A DNA stretch of 64,000 bases, taken from the NCBI GenBank assembly GCA_910586925.1, contig CAJUKG010000009.1:31111-95110 (forward strand). The letters run 5' to 3'. Source of the stretch: an uncultured Christensenellaceae bacterium. GTDB taxonomy: Bacteria; Bacillota; Clostridia; Christensenellales; Pumilibacteraceae. A program made the position numbers and the translations under genes. The notes beneath the pieces are model-generated. The model had not been told where the DNA came from, did not search any database, and was given only the letters and a program-made list of their open reading frames with translations. Below, one piece after another: positions 9,031-17,255 of the stretch; position 1 is the first letter of the stretch, and the number at the start of each line of letters is the position of its first letter.

Positions 9031-9113
9031 ATTTCAGGCGGCGTATGTGTATTGCCGTGCAGTGCGGCGCAGAGCAGGAAAACCGAAAAAACTATAATTG
9101 ATTACGGTGGGTT

Positions 9114-9815
9114 ATGACATTTTTGACGATAAGTAAGAAGTCTGTGATCGCGGTGCTGTCGGCGGCGGTCGCAGTGGTCGCCGTGACAGCCGCCGCCGCG
9201 ACGGTGATTTCCGCGTCGCGCGACGTGTCCGGACCGACGGTTGTCATCGACGCAGGGCACGGCGGTGCGGACGGCGGAATGGTGGGCGGAACGACGGGGA
9301 CGCGAGAGAGCGATATAAATTTGTCCATTGCGAAATACCTGTCGGGCTATTTCACTTCGGGCGGGTATAACGTCGTACTCACGCGCAGCGACGGCGCGTC
9401 CGTAAGCGGCGGTCTGAAGTACAGCAAGCGCGAAGATATGAACGCACGCAAGAAGATAATAGACGCCGCGTCGCCCGATCTCGTCATTAGCGTGCATTGC
9501 AATTCCTATCCGGTATCGTCGGTGCGCGGCGCGCAGGCGTTTTTCGCGTCGACTGACGGCGAAACGTTCGCGCGGTCGGTGCAGAGCTATTTCAACAACG
9601 TTTGCAACACGAAACCGCGTACGGCGGCGGTGGGCGATTACTACATACTCAAATGCAGCGAGTATCCGTCTGTGCTGTGTGAATGCGGCTTTCTGTCCAA
9701 TCCCGACGAGGAGAGTTTATTGATAACCGCGAGCTATCAGCAAAAAATCGCGTACACTGTGTATTCCGCGATCGACGCGGTGTTCGGCGACAGTTCGCAA
9801 ACGCAAGTACAGTGA
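9114..9815 (+). CDS. N-acetylmuramoyl-L-alanine amidase (Amidase_3)
   Basis: A 233-residue zinc amidase that cleaves the bond between N-acetylmuramic acid and L-alanine in peptidoglycan. Residues 1-35 form a signal or anchor helix, so it acts outside the cell. The catalytic domain shows the zinc His in VVIDAGHGGADGG, the Glu in TRESDINL, the second His in ISVHCNS, and the terminal CGFLSNPDEE motif. It has no separate wall-binding domain and is close in size to the CwlD subgroup used in spore cortex modification. The subgroup call is an inference from size only. It follows the DnaA-box cluster. Confidence 0.93.
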   Translation: MTFLTISKKSVIAVLSAAVAVVAVTAAAATVISASRDVSGPTVVIDAGHGGADGGMVGGTTGTRESDINLSIAKYLSGYFTSGGYNVVLTRSDGASVSGGLKYSKREDMNARKKIIDAASPDLVISVHCNSYPVSSVRGAQAFFASTDGETFARSVQSYFNNVCNTKPRTAAVGDYYILKCSEYPSVLCECGFLSNPDEESLLITASYQQKIAYTVYSAIDAVFGDSSQTQVQ

Positions 9816-9844
9816 GTTTGCCGAAAACGTGGCGTATATCTATA

Positions 9845-9872
9845 TTTTAACGATATTCTAATGGCATTTTAA
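9845..9872 (+). promoter_or_regulatory. Direct-repeat motif with 11-bp period (PhoP/OmpR-like box) before lemA
   Basis: Three hexamers, TTTTAA (9845), TTCTAA (9856) and TTTTAA (9867), are spaced exactly 11 bp apart and end 9 bp before the -35 box. The 19-nt core ATTCTAATGGCATTTTAAT recurs with one change upstream of rpiB at 48335. Direct repeats at one helical turn resemble binding sites of PhoB/OmpR-family response regulators. The regulator itself is not in the window. Confidence 0.4.
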
Positions 9873-9881
9873 TAAATACGC

Positions 9882-9910
9882 TTGCAATTCCCGTCGTTTT
9901 ATGTTAGAAT
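9882..9910 (+). promoter_or_regulatory. Sigma-A-type promoter of lemA
   Basis: TTGCAA (9882-9887), a 17-bp spacer and TAGAAT (9905-9910). Confidence 0.7.
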
Positions 9911-9971
9911 AAAACTACGGTCGCACTCGATTGCGTCGGGCGGATCGCTAATAGTTTTCGGAGGCAGCCAT

Positions 9972-10592
9972 ATGGCACTTTTATCTCTCTCTACGGGCGC
10001 GATAATCGGCATAGCAGTCGGTGCGGTCGCGGTAGTTGCAATCATTATCTATATCGTGTGGAGAATATCCACTATGAATACGTTGATTTCCTTGCGCAAC
10101 GACATGGAAGAAGCGTTTTCGACAATGGACGTACATATGAAAAAGCGGTACGACCTCATTCCCAATCTCGTCGAAACATGCAAAGGCTATGCCTCGCACG
10201 AGAGAGAAACGCTCGAGAGCGTAACGCGTGCGCGCAATAACTGTATTGCCGCATCGTCGTCGAACGATCGTTTGGCGGCGGAGCGCGAACTCGAGTCCTC
10301 GCTCAAAGTGCTCATGACGCGCGTTAGCGAAGCATATCCCGCGCTCAAAGCGGACACGCAGTTCAACAACCTCACGCGTCAGCTCGAACAGTGCGAGCAC
10401 GAGATAGCGCAGTCGCGTAAGTATTACAATGCGAAGGTCAAGATCGTCAACAACAAAATCGAAAAATTCCCGTCGAGTATCGTCGCGCGCAAAATGCGCA
10501 TGGAGCGTTATGCCTATTTCGAGGTGAACGACGTGTCCGAGCGCAATGCGCCGCGCGTCAGTTTCGACGACAGTCCGAGGATCAGGCTGTAA
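9972..10592 (+). CDS. LemA family protein
   Basis: A 206-residue protein with one N-terminal transmembrane helix (about residues 8-30) followed by an alpha-helical LemA domain. The hallmark KKRYDLIPNLVETCKGY and a second helix pair with LTRQLEQCEHEIAQSRKYYN are present. The C-terminal NxxVxxFPSxxVA-like segment is visible as NNKIEKFPSSIVARKM. ATG 9972 is preferred to an upstream in-frame TTG because GGAGGC lies just upstream. LemA proteins commonly pair with DUF2207 membrane proteins, as here. The function is not settled; envelope stress and membrane protein quality have been proposed for the family. Confidence 0.92.
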   Translation: MALLSLSTGAIIGIAVGAVAVVAIIIYIVWRISTMNTLISLRNDMEEAFSTMDVHMKKRYDLIPNLVETCKGYASHERETLESVTRARNNCIAASSSNDRLAAERELESSLKVLMTRVSEAYPALKADTQFNNLTRQLEQCEHEIAQSRKYYNAKVKIVNNKIEKFPSSIVARKMRMERYAYFEVNDVSERNAPRVSFDDSPRIRL

Positions 10593-10601
10593 AAATAACA
10601 A

Positions 10602-12572
10602 ATGAAAGCTATAAAGAGTGTGGCTCCCATTATAGTGTTTTTTGCGGTAGCGGTGGTATTTTTTGCCACCGTTGTCGGCTTGGGAGTTTTTTCTTCGGAT
10701 AACGAGTTGTACTATGACGCCGTTCCCGATACGGGAATGGTGTATAACCGCATGGACGTGACCGTCGATTGGAACGACGACAGAACGTGTACCATTACGC
10801 AGCATATAGAAGCGGAGTTCTTGGATAACGGTTATGCGGGCGGCGGAACTCACGGCATATACGTAGATATTCCCGTCAATTCGGGCGAGAAAATTCGCGG
10901 ACTCGACGCGGAAGCTACCGGGTATTACAATACCGACGTCGGCAAGGACCTTCCGTGTTCTGTAGATCACGAGTTCGATAATGCGATCGTTCGCGTGCTT
11001 GTCGGCGACGAGGACAGGGTGTTTTACAAGGGCGGGCGAGTCGTTTGCGATCTCGAATACGAGTACATAACGCCGGTGCACCCCGAGGGCAAAGACATTC
11101 TCGACATAAACGCAATCGGTTACGGCTGGATGAGCATGATCGCCGAGGCGACCGTAAAAGTTACGTACCCGTACGAGATAAACCGCGGCGACGTGCAAGT
11201 GGTCACGAGCAACGGAAATCACGAAACGGAAGAAACCGTCGAAATAAATTACGGCGGCGACGGCAAGTCGATAAACGTCGGCATCGCGAATTTGTTGCCG
11301 TTTCACGGCGTGCGCGTAAAGTACACCGCGCCCGCGGGGGCGGTCGTCAACCGAATCGACGTCGAGTTGATAGTTGCCGCAGTGATCGCGTCCGTTCTCG
11401 TTGCGGCGGCGATACTCTTGATGATATTTGCGGGCAAGGACAAACCGCTTTCGCCGATAGTGGATTTTTACCCGCCGCGCATCGACGGTGCGGACGGAAA
11501 CAAGCGGCACATGTTGCCCGTGCAAATGGGCATGATAATCGACGGACACTGTTCGGACGAGGATATTACTTCACTGATATTTTATTGGGCGAGCGAGGGC
11601 TATTTGCAAATCGACGACAGCGGCAGCTCTACCGCGCTCATCAAGTTAAAAGAACTCGATCCCGTTACGCCGTACGAAAAAGTGCTGTTCGACAGACTGT
11701 TCGGGAACGGCGTCAAACTCGAGGACGGGAAGAAGCGCGTAACGCTGTCTTCGCTCAAGGGCAATTTCGCGCAATCCATTCAGAACGCAAAGACGGCGGT
11801 CAACGCGGAATACTCGGGTAAACTTTACACCAAAGGCGGAAATATTCTTTCCGTTGCAATGCTTGTTATCGCGGCGATTTTAGGGCTTGCGGCGGGCATG
11901 CTTTCTTCGTTCCGCGTGGCGATGGGATACGTCAACGTAGTGGGCGTGGCGGTGCTCATTCCCGTATTCCTATCGTGGGTATTGAGCACGCTTATAATGA
12001 ATTATTACGTAAAGCTATCCAAAACGAAGCGACGGTTGATGCTTGTCGGATTGTTCGTAACGATCGCGCTGCTCGCAACGGCTGTGATGTTTTTGGTGCC
12101 GGGCGACGTCATGTCGCTTGCCGAGCGTATTATATTCGGCGTGGCGATAAGCGTGGTTTCGGGGCTTGCGCCGTTCATGACTCGCCGCACCGATTTTTAT
12201 ACCGACAGACTTAACGAGATCGTGGGATTCCGCGACTTTTTGCGCGATGCGGAAAAAGACAGGCTCGAAGCTCTCGTCAAGGACGATCCCCAATATTACT
12301 ATAATATTTTACCGTATGCCAACGTGTTGGGCGTGTCGGACGTGCTTTCGGATAAGTTCAAAGACATTACGATCGAACCGCCTACGTATTACAGCGGCAG
12401 AAACGTCACTGTATTCGACGTGCTTGTGATCAACCGTCTGTGTCGGTCTATGGGCAACGATCTTACATACCGTCCGCCGTCAAGCGGTGGCGGCGGTTCG
12501 CGCGGAAGCTTCAGCGGCGGCGGTGGCGGCGGAGGCGGCGGCTTCGGCGGAGGCGGCGGAGGTCGCTGGTAA
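10602..12572 (+). CDS. DUF2207-type membrane protein with glycine-rich tail
   Basis: A 656-residue membrane protein that partners lemA 9 bp upstream. It has an N-terminal signal or anchor helix (residues 7-28) and a large extracytoplasmic beta-rich domain up to about residue 245 (the DUF2207 region, starting with MDVTVDWNDDRTCTITQHIEAE). A membrane helix follows at ~250-270, then a cytoplasmic segment, and further helices at ~420-525. The last ~28 residues are almost pure glycine with serine and end in GGGRW, a tail seen in this family. The gene has only a poor ribosome binding site and may depend on coupling to lemA. Role unknown. Confidence 0.85.
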   Translation: MKAIKSVAPIIVFFAVAVVFFATVVGLGVFSSDNELYYDAVPDTGMVYNRMDVTVDWNDDRTCTITQHIEAEFLDNGYAGGGTHGIYVDIPVNSGEKIRGLDAEATGYYNTDVGKDLPCSVDHEFDNAIVRVLVGDEDRVFYKGGRVVCDLEYEYITPVHPEGKDILDINAIGYGWMSMIAEATVKVTYPYEINRGDVQVVTSNGNHETEETVEINYGGDGKSINVGIANLLPFHGVRVKYTAPAGAVVNRIDVELIVAAVIASVLVAAAILLMIFAGKDKPLSPIVDFYPPRIDGADGNKRHMLPVQMGMIIDGHCSDEDITSLIFYWASEGYLQIDDSGSSTALIKLKELDPVTPYEKVLFDRLFGNGVKLEDGKKRVTLSSLKGNFAQSIQNAKTAVNAEYSGKLYTKGGNILSVAMLVIAAILGLAAGMLSSFRVAMGYVNVVGVAVLIPVFLSWVLSTLIMNYYVKLSKTKRRLMLVGLFVTIALLATAVMFLVPGDVMSLAERIIFGVAISVVSGLAPFMTRRTDFYTDRLNEIVGFRDFLRDAEKDRLEALVKDDPQYYYNILPYANVLGVSDVLSDKFKDITIEPPTYYSGRNVTVFDVLVINRLCRSMGNDLTYRPPSSGGGGSRGSFSGGGGGGGGGFGGGGGGRW

Positions 12573-12670
12573 TCCTCTCCGCGGCGTATGCTTCGGACGA
12601 ATACGAGCTGCGTGCCGTGCGGCGGTGAATATTATCGCGGTACTACGGTACAATATCGGGTGGAACGATT

Positions 12671-13816
12671 ATGGCTATCAAGTATGTAACGGCAGGCGAA
12701 TCACACGGCAAAATGCTCGTCGGGATAATAGAAAATATCCCGGCGGGATTGCTTATTGACGGAGATTTCATAAACGGCGAACTCAAGCGGAGAATGCTCG
12801 GTTTGGGGCGCGGCGCGCGTATGCAGATAGAAAACGACTGCGCCGAAATCGTCGCGGGGGTGCGTAACCGCAGGACTACGGGCGCACCGATCGCGCTTCT
12901 CGTCGAAAACGCCGATCATAAAAATTGGTCGCGCACGATAGGCGCGGACGCCGCGGAAAACGACAGAGCGATCACCGCGGTGCGTCCCGGGCACGCCGAT
13001 CTTGCGGGCGCGATAAAGTACGGATTTACCGATGCGCGCAACGTCGCGGAACGCGCGTCGGCGCGAACGACCGCGATGACGGTCGCGCTCGGCAGTATTG
13101 CGAAACTGTATCTCGGCGAACTCGGTATAACGGTGGAAAGCCACACCGTCGCAGTCGGGATAGCGAAAGCCGAAGAATGTAAAGATTACACTGACATAAA
13201 CACGCGCGCCGATGCGGACAAGGTGCGTTGTCTCGACTCTCGAGCGAGCGAACGCATGGTGGGTGAAATACGGCTTGCCGCGATTTCGGGCGACACTCTC
13301 GGCGGAGTGTCCGAGATCGTCGTGTCGGGCTGCATACCCGGTATAGGAAGTTACGTTTCGGGCGGAAGTCGGCTCGACGGCTTGCTTTCGGGCGCGATAA
13401 CCGCAGTGCCTTCCGTAAAAGCGGTAGAGATAGGAAACGGCATAGCGGGAAGCGCGGTGCTCGGCTCGGCGTTTCACGACTCGGTGTATATGCGCGGCGG
13501 CAGGTATGTGCGCGAAACCAATCGCGCGGGCGGTATCGAAGGCGGCATGAGCAACGGCGAGCGCGTGATCATCCGCGCGTATTTCAAGCCTATACCGTCG
13601 CTTAAAAACGGACTCTATACGGTCGACATATCGAGCGGGAAAGCTACTAAAGCCGCGGAGGAGCGCGGCGATACGTGCGCAGTGGCGGCGGGCGGCGTTG
13701 TGTGCGAGCATGCGGCGGCCCTTGTTATTGCGACGGCGATTTCGGACATGCTCGGCGGCGATACAATGAATGAGGTCGTGCGGCGGTATGCCGAAAAAGG
13801 CGGTAAAAGTGAATAA
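12671..13816 (+). CDS. aroC: Chorismate synthase
   Basis: AroC converts 5-enolpyruvylshikimate-3-phosphate to chorismate with reduced FMN, the last shikimate step. The 381-residue protein opens with VTAGESHGKMLVGIIENIPAG, the family's N-terminal signature. It also has the flavin/substrate motifs RPGHADLAGAIKYGF and ARNVAERASARTTA, and a GGIEGGMSNGERV loop. A GGGTGGA ribosome binding site precedes ATG 12671. It is the first gene of an aro operon in which most neighbours overlap. Its stop overlaps the preferred start of aroB by 8 bp, implying translational coupling. Confidence 0.96.
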   Translation: MAIKYVTAGESHGKMLVGIIENIPAGLLIDGDFINGELKRRMLGLGRGARMQIENDCAEIVAGVRNRRTTGAPIALLVENADHKNWSRTIGADAAENDRAITAVRPGHADLAGAIKYGFTDARNVAERASARTTAMTVALGSIAKLYLGELGITVESHTVAVGIAKAEECKDYTDINTRADADKVRCLDSRASERMVGEIRLAAISGDTLGGVSEIVVSGCIPGIGSYVSGGSRLDGLLSGAITAVPSVKAVEIGNGIAGSAVLGSAFHDSVYMRGGRYVRETNRAGGIEGGMSNGERVIIRAYFKPIPSLKNGLYTVDISSGKATKAAEERGDTCAVAAGGVVCEHAAALVIATAISDMLGGDTMNEVVRRYAEKGGKSE

Positions 13817-14807
13817 CGTCGTTTTTGCGAGCAGGAGCGAGATAGCGCACGCTCTCGGCGGGTGCGCGATGATCGTCACCGACCGCAACGTCAAAGGTTT
13901 ATACGGCGAAATCATGCCGAATGCATTCGCGATCCCCGCGGGCGAAAAGTCGAAGTGCAAAGAAGTGCTTTTCGATATATTATCGGAAATGTCCAAGCGC
14001 GGACTCGATCGCGGCGACAGGATAGCCGCCGTCGGCGGCGGTGTGGTGAGCGATATTACGGGGCTTGCCGCGTCGCTATACATGCGCGGGATAGAATATA
14101 TCAATGTGCCGACCACCGTTCTCGGCGCGGTCGATGCGGGGATAGGCGGCAAAACCGCCATTGATTTCGACGGGCGGAAAAATCTCGTCGGAAGTTTTTA
14201 TATGCCTAAAACGGTATATATTGATTTTTCGTTTGCGGCGAGTTTGCCGCGTCGAGAACTGATGTGCGGATTGGGCGAGATATTCAAAACATGTCTGCTC
14301 ACGCGCAAAACTTACGATCTTCTCGTATCGAAGTTCGACGTCGCGGCGGAACTGCAGCTCGACATTTTGGAAGAATTGGCGCGGGCGTGCGTTGCCGTCA
14401 AGTGCGAAGTGACGGAACGCGATTTTCGCGAGAGCGGGCTTCGTCGCGTGCTCAACGTTGGGCATACCGTCGGGCACGCGCTCGAGAGTGCGAACAAGAA
14501 CGACAAGAGCCACGGCGAGTACGTGCTCACGGGTATACTCACCGAGTGCGCCATGTGCGGCGAACTCGTAAAAAGCGAGTACCGCGCCGAGCTTGAAGAA
14601 ATGCTTTTGCGGCTTGTTAAATTTCCGAGAACAAGCGCGGGCGGCGTGCTGAAGTACGCACTCGGCGACAAGAAGAACACGAACGGCGAAATAGAAATAA
14701 TGTTGCCCGTGGCGGCGGGCGAAGTCGCTTGCGTGCGGCTGACCGCCGATGATTTCGTCGAACGGTACAATCTTGCCGTTCGCGGCGGGCGGGGCGGAAA
14801 TGAATAG
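13809..14807 (+). CDS. aroB: 3-dehydroquinate synthase
   Basis: AroB cyclises DAHP to 3-dehydroquinate using NAD and a metal ion. The protein shows the NAD-binding GGGVVSDITGLAAS and the lysine-containing PTTVLGAVDAGIGGKT. It also has NLVGSFY and the metal ligand region LNVGHTVGHALE. I choose GTG 13809 (332 residues), which has AAGGCGG about 5 nt upstream and overlaps the aroC stop by 8 bp. An in-frame ATG at 13788 would add seven residues and is the alternative. The sequence is somewhat short for the family (340-360) but complete. Its stop overlaps the aroA start. Confidence 0.93.
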   Translation: MNNVVFASRSEIAHALGGCAMIVTDRNVKGLYGEIMPNAFAIPAGEKSKCKEVLFDILSEMSKRGLDRGDRIAAVGGGVVSDITGLAASLYMRGIEYINVPTTVLGAVDAGIGGKTAIDFDGRKNLVGSFYMPKTVYIDFSFAASLPRRELMCGLGEIFKTCLLTRKTYDLLVSKFDVAAELQLDILEELARACVAVKCEVTERDFRESGLRRVLNVGHTVGHALESANKNDKSHGEYVLTGILTECAMCGELVKSEYRAELEEMLLRLVKFPRTSAGGVLKYALGDKKNTNGEIEIMLPVAAGEVACVRLTADDFVERYNLAVRGGRGGNE

Positions 14808-16053
14808 CACGGTCGTGAAAAAGTTTTGCGGCTACGACAAAACTATCGACTGTGCGCCCGATAAAAGCGTATCCGTTCGCGCCGTAGTCATTTGCGGGTT
14901 CGCACGCGGCGAAAGCATTGTTCGCGGCATTTCGACGTGTGACGACGTGCTGTCCGCAGTCGAATGTATGCGACGGCTCGGTTCGCGTATCGAGATAGAC
15001 GGCGACACTGCGTATATAACGGGGGTGGGCGGAGCTCCGAAGCGTGACGTAATTCTCGATTGCGGGAACAGCGGGACGACGGCGAAACTGCTTATGGGCT
15101 TGCTGGCGGGCGTGGACGGGCGTTTTACTCTCGTCGGCGATGCGTCGCTGTCCGGTCGGCGGTTCGATCGGGCGCGAAACATGCTCGCGGATATGGGTGC
15201 GAAAATAGATTGCGATCGCTTGCCGACGACAGTGTGCGGCGGCGGGCTTTCGGGCGTCCGACTCGAAGCGGAAGTGCCGTCGGCGCAGGATAAAAGCGCG
15301 GTGCTGCTCGCGGGTATAAGCGCGGACGGAACTACCGAGTACCGAGAAAACGTGCGGACGCGCGATCATACCGAGATCATGCTCGAGCGGGTCGGCGCGG
15401 ATATAACGCGGTCGGGCGAAACGATAACCGTTCGTAAAAGCACCCTGCACGGCGCGGAGATAATTGTGCCGGGCGATATATCTTCGGCGACGTACCCTTT
15501 ATGTATCGCGCTCGCGGTTGCGGGCGGGCGGTGCACCGTAAAAAACGTCGGCATAAACCCGACGCGACGCGACGTGCTCGACGTTCTGATGCGAAGCGGC
15601 GGGGATATAACGTTTACCGTACCGCGCGGCGACGCCGAGAAAGTTTGCGATATTACGGCGAAGCACTGCGTGCTGTCACCTATGGAAATGAGCGAATCGG
15701 AATGTGCGCGGGCGATCGACGAAGTGCCCACGCTCGCCGCGCTTGCATGTCTTGCGAACGGCGTGAGCGTGTTCCGCGGTGCGGACAAGCTCCGAGGCAA
15801 AGAAACTGACAGAGTGGAAACCACGATAGAAACGATCCGCGCGCTCGGCGGCGAGGCGTCGTATAATAGCGGCGTGCTGACCGTCGTCGGCGGGCGCAAA
15901 CTGCATTACGGCAAAGTGGATTGCCGCGGCGATCACCGCATAGCGATGACGGCGGCGGTGCTCGGGTGTTGCGGCGAGGGTTGCGAGATAACGGGTTGCG
16001 AGTGCGTTTCGATAAGCTATCCGCGGTTTTTCGAGGAGGTGATCGGTGTATAA
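14800..16053 (+). CDS. aroA: 3-phosphoshikimate 1-carboxyvinyltransferase (EPSP synthase)
   Basis: AroA transfers enolpyruvate from PEP to shikimate-3-phosphate. The 417-residue protein has the active-site DKSVSVRAV near the N-terminus (DKSISHRA in most homologues), then GNSGTTAKLL, RGKETDR and DHRIAMTAAV. These cover substrate, PEP and catalytic positions of both domains. The GNSGT loop has Ser-Gly where glyphosate-sensitive class I enzymes have Ala-Gly; I do not infer a phenotype. The ATG overlaps the aroB stop, and its own stop overlaps the aroE GTG by 8 bp. Confidence 0.95.
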   Translation: MNSTVVKKFCGYDKTIDCAPDKSVSVRAVVICGFARGESIVRGISTCDDVLSAVECMRRLGSRIEIDGDTAYITGVGGAPKRDVILDCGNSGTTAKLLMGLLAGVDGRFTLVGDASLSGRRFDRARNMLADMGAKIDCDRLPTTVCGGGLSGVRLEAEVPSAQDKSAVLLAGISADGTTEYRENVRTRDHTEIMLERVGADITRSGETITVRKSTLHGAEIIVPGDISSATYPLCIALAVAGGRCTVKNVGINPTRRDVLDVLMRSGGDITFTVPRGDAEKVCDITAKHCVLSPMEMSESECARAIDEVPTLAALACLANGVSVFRGADKLRGKETDRVETTIETIRALGGEASYNSGVLTVVGGRKLHYGKVDCRGDHRIAMTAAVLGCCGEGCEITGCECVSISYPRFFEEVIGV

Positions 16054-16816
16054 AATTTCGGTACTCGGGAGCGGTATAGGATATACCGCGTCGCCCGCGG
16101 TGCACGGCGCGATCGCCGCCGCGACGGGCGTCGAAATAGCTTGCGACGCCGTGGATATTTCGGACGCCGACCTCGGTGAAACAGTAAAGCGGCTTTTCGC
16201 CGAACGCGACGGTTTTTTCGTCACGAAGCCGTTCAAGTTCGATATCGGGAGGTATATCGGTTCGCCTGCATTCGGTGCGGTGAACGTGGTGCGTTCGCGC
16301 GACCGTGCGGCGGAAAATACCGATGGCAGCGGGTTCATGCACGCGCTCGACCGTAATTTCGTCGGTTGGCGGGACAGGGTCGAATCCGCGCTCGTGCTCG
16401 GCGCGGGCGGCGGTGCATGGGCTGTGACGTCCGCACTTAAAGCGGTGGGGGTGAATGTGTACGTACTCAACCGTTCGGCGGTGCCTGCGGCAAAGCTGTG
16501 CGCGGCGACGGGTTGCGAACTTTATGCAAACCAGAAAACGGAGCTTGCGGTCAACTGCACGTCGGTCGGCGCAGACGGAGATATTTTGCGAAGTTTGTGC
16601 GTGATCCCGCGATTCGAGTATGCGTTCGACCTCGCGTATCGCGGCGAAACGCCCTTTCTCGCGAAGTGCCGCGACGGCGGCAGTCTTGTCGCGAACGGTT
16701 ACGACATGCTCGTATATCAAGCGATAGAGGGCGATAAATTTCTGTTCGGCGAAGCGTTTGCCGATACCGAACGCATATTCGACAAAGCGAAAAGCATACT
16801 GCTAAATCGGAAATAA
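16046..16816 (+). CDS. aroE: Shikimate dehydrogenase
   Basis: AroE reduces 3-dehydroshikimate to shikimate with NADPH. The 256-residue protein has the substrate-binding N-terminal SPAVHG and the catalytic lysine region FVTKPFKFDI. It also has the catalytic Asp in ENTDGSGF, a nucleotide-binding VLGAGGGAWA, and NGYDMLVYQA near the C-terminus. The usual SPxxHN is SPAVHG and VTIPFK is VTKPFK, modest deviations that leave the Lys and Asp pair intact. It starts with GTG behind a strong GAGGAGGT site inside the end of aroA. Confidence 0.93.
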   Translation: MYKISVLGSGIGYTASPAVHGAIAAATGVEIACDAVDISDADLGETVKRLFAERDGFFVTKPFKFDIGRYIGSPAFGAVNVVRSRDRAAENTDGSGFMHALDRNFVGWRDRVESALVLGAGGGAWAVTSALKAVGVNVYVLNRSAVPAAKLCAATGCELYANQKTELAVNCTSVGADGDILRSLCVIPRFEYAFDLAYRGETPFLAKCRDGGSLVANGYDMLVYQAIEGDKFLFGEAFADTERIFDKAKSILLNRK

Positions 16817-16829
16817 GAGGAAGCGAACT

Positions 16830-17255
16830 ATGAAAATACTTATTGTCAACGGTGTCAATATCAATATGACGGGTAAGCGCGAAGCTATTTACGGCACGCG
16901 CACGCTCGACGAAATAAATGCGGATCTGAAAGATTTCGCGGCGACGCTCGGCGCGGAGCTTGAGTTTTTCGCGTCAAACATAGAGGGCGAAATAGTGGAC
17001 AAATTGCAACGCGGCGGGTTCGACGCGCTGATAATAAATGCGGGCGCGTACTCGCATTATTCGCACGCGATAGCAGACGCGCTCGCGTACGTCGATACGC
17101 CCAAAGCGGAAGTGCACATGACGAATATTTTCGCTCGCGAAAATTTTCGGAGCGAGAGCGTCACGGCGCGCAACTGCGACGGCGTTATATCGGGGTTCGG
17201 CGAGGACGTGTATTTTACGGCGGTCTGGTACTTGGCGCGTCGGGGCGTGAAGTGA
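16830..17255 (+). CDS. aroQ: Type II 3-dehydroquinate dehydratase
   Basis: AroQ dehydrates 3-dehydroquinate to 3-dehydroshikimate. The 141-residue protein matches the dodecameric type II family. It has NGVNINMTGKRE with the catalytic Tyr in AIYGTRTL, SNIEGEIVDKLQ, NAGAYSHYSHAIADAL, and EVHMTNIFARENFRSES. The commonly conserved His of the GAxTHTS loop appears within AYSHYSH. A GAGGAAG site precedes the ATG. The gene starts 13 bp after aroE and its stop overlaps the next gene's GTG by four bases. Confidence 0.95.
   Translation: MKILIVNGVNINMTGKREAIYGTRTLDEINADLKDFAATLGAELEFFASNIEGEIVDKLQRGGFDALIINAGAYSHYSHAIADALAYVDTPKAEVHMTNIFARENFRSESVTARNCDGVISGFGEDVYFTAVWYLARRGVK

Noticed and set aside
12560..12572. 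Glycine-rich tail of the DUF2207 protein as a frameshift artefact
   Set aside because: The tail is in frame, ends at a normal stop, and such tails are common in this family.
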